This document shows, piece after piece, positions 5,242 to 5,351 of a stretch of DNA of 5,351 nt. The DNA is from Actinomycetota bacterium (GTDB taxonomy: Bacteria > Actinomycetota > Humimicrobiia > Humimicrobiales > Humimicrobiaceae), in assembly GCA_018894445.1 (NCBI GenBank), contig JAHIPJ010000033.1, forward strand, positions 1 through 5,351, given 5' to 3'. The translations under genes were made by a program, and so were the position numbers. The notes under the pieces were generated by a model. That model did not search any database and was not told the DNA's origin. It saw only the letters and a list, made by a program, of their open reading frames with translations. The first letter of the stretch is position 1; each line of letters starts with the position of its first letter.

Positions 5242-5351
5242 AAGTCCGCACCGAAGGTGCGCTAAGTTCTAAATATTCAAATAATCTTTCTAAATCAGCT
5301 CTGTATTTATGAATTGTTGATTTTGCAGCGTCTTTTTCAGTTTGAAGGTAA
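5204..5351 (-). pseudogene. N-terminal fragment of a tyrosine recombinase/integrase, cut off by a junction
   Basis: The minus strand is open from the window edge down to a TAG at 5206-5204. Its first part reads YLQTEKDAAKSTIHKYRADL followed by ERLFEYLEL. This matches the N-terminal SAM-like, DNA-clamping domain of phage-type and XerC/D-type tyrosine recombinases (pattern TI..YR.DL..F..YL). The similarity stops at about 5264. After that the frame runs through the hairpin (SAPSVRTF) and across the antisense of the zinc-ribbon fragment, then stops. The catalytic domain is therefore missing from this window. The gene's start lies beyond 5351. The most likely explanation is an insertion or deletion at the hairpin; a complete gene continuing in another frame is not visible. 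Confidence 0.6.
5247..5261. repeat. GC-rich hairpin at the fragment junction
   Basis: CGCACC (5247-5252) and GGTGCG (5256-5261) are exact reverse complements with a 3-base loop, giving a compact stem that stands out in AT-rich DNA. It begins 6 bases after the stop of the zinc-ribbon fragment and ends 2 bases before recognisable integrase sequence begins on the other strand. On the minus strand it is followed by GACTTTTAAT, a weak T-run, so a terminator is possible. A terminal hairpin of an IS91-like or IS200/IS605-like element is an alternative. Confidence 0.6.

Noticed and set aside
1..5351. CRISPR array, tRNA or rRNA genes
   Set aside because: No regularly spaced direct repeats, and no cloverleaf or conserved rRNA segments, were seen on either strand.

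Overview
The window looks like part of a low-GC, anaerobic, Gram-positive-type (Bacillota) chromosome. The evidence is strongly AT-rich DNA, a GGAGG-type ribosome binding site, a PcsB-like coiled-coil protein carrying a 3D domain (typical of Firmicutes), and a corrinoid protein of the kind used by methylotrophic or acetogenic anaerobes. A clostridial or halanaerobial host would fit, but this is inference; no single feature fixes the genus.

Left half (1-2706), resident-looking genes: (i) a membrane-anchored or exported cell-wall protein with coiled coils and a C-terminal 3D domain (132-1157, +). (ii) Convergent with it and only 4 bp away, a divergent family-4-like uracil-DNA glycosylase homologue (1162-1797, -). 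It keeps the four Fe-S cysteines but has substitutions at all three catalytic motifs. (iii) A 188-bp divergent intergenic region with a long two-part inverted repeat (1825-1882) lying over a plausible promoter for the glycosylase-like gene. (iv) A solitary corrinoid (B12-binding) methyltransferase-partner protein (1986-2618, +) with a strong ribosome binding site and a clear intrinsic terminator (2665-2706). No methyltransferase gene is next to it inside the window.

Right half (about 2821-5351), accessory region: a Phd/YefM-type antitoxin (2889-3197) and a VapC-type PIN toxin (3184-3588) overlap by 14 bp. They are driven by a near-consensus promoter whose start region is covered by a TGAC-type palindromic operator. 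The toxin has Asn where the third metal-binding Asp is expected. Converging on the toxin is the 3' end of a broken lumazine synthase gene (ribH, about 3590-3705, -) with a visible frameshift. Next comes a full-length, very AT-rich AAA_14/DUF4143 ATPase (3862-5121, +). The last 230 bp are a junction of gene fragments: a start-less zinc-ribbon tail (5125-5241, +), a GC-rich hairpin (5247-5261), and, on the minus strand, the N-terminal SAM-like part of a tyrosine recombinase that enters from beyond the window and loses its homology at the hairpin.

Taken together, the right half reads as a patch of repeated insertion and decay holding a toxin-antitoxin pair and an orphan ATPase, next to stable housekeeping-type genes. 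I do not see a complete new multi-gene system. The most unusual items are the glycosylase homologue with altered active-site motifs, the toxin with an altered metal-binding residue, and the mosaic of fragments at the right edge.
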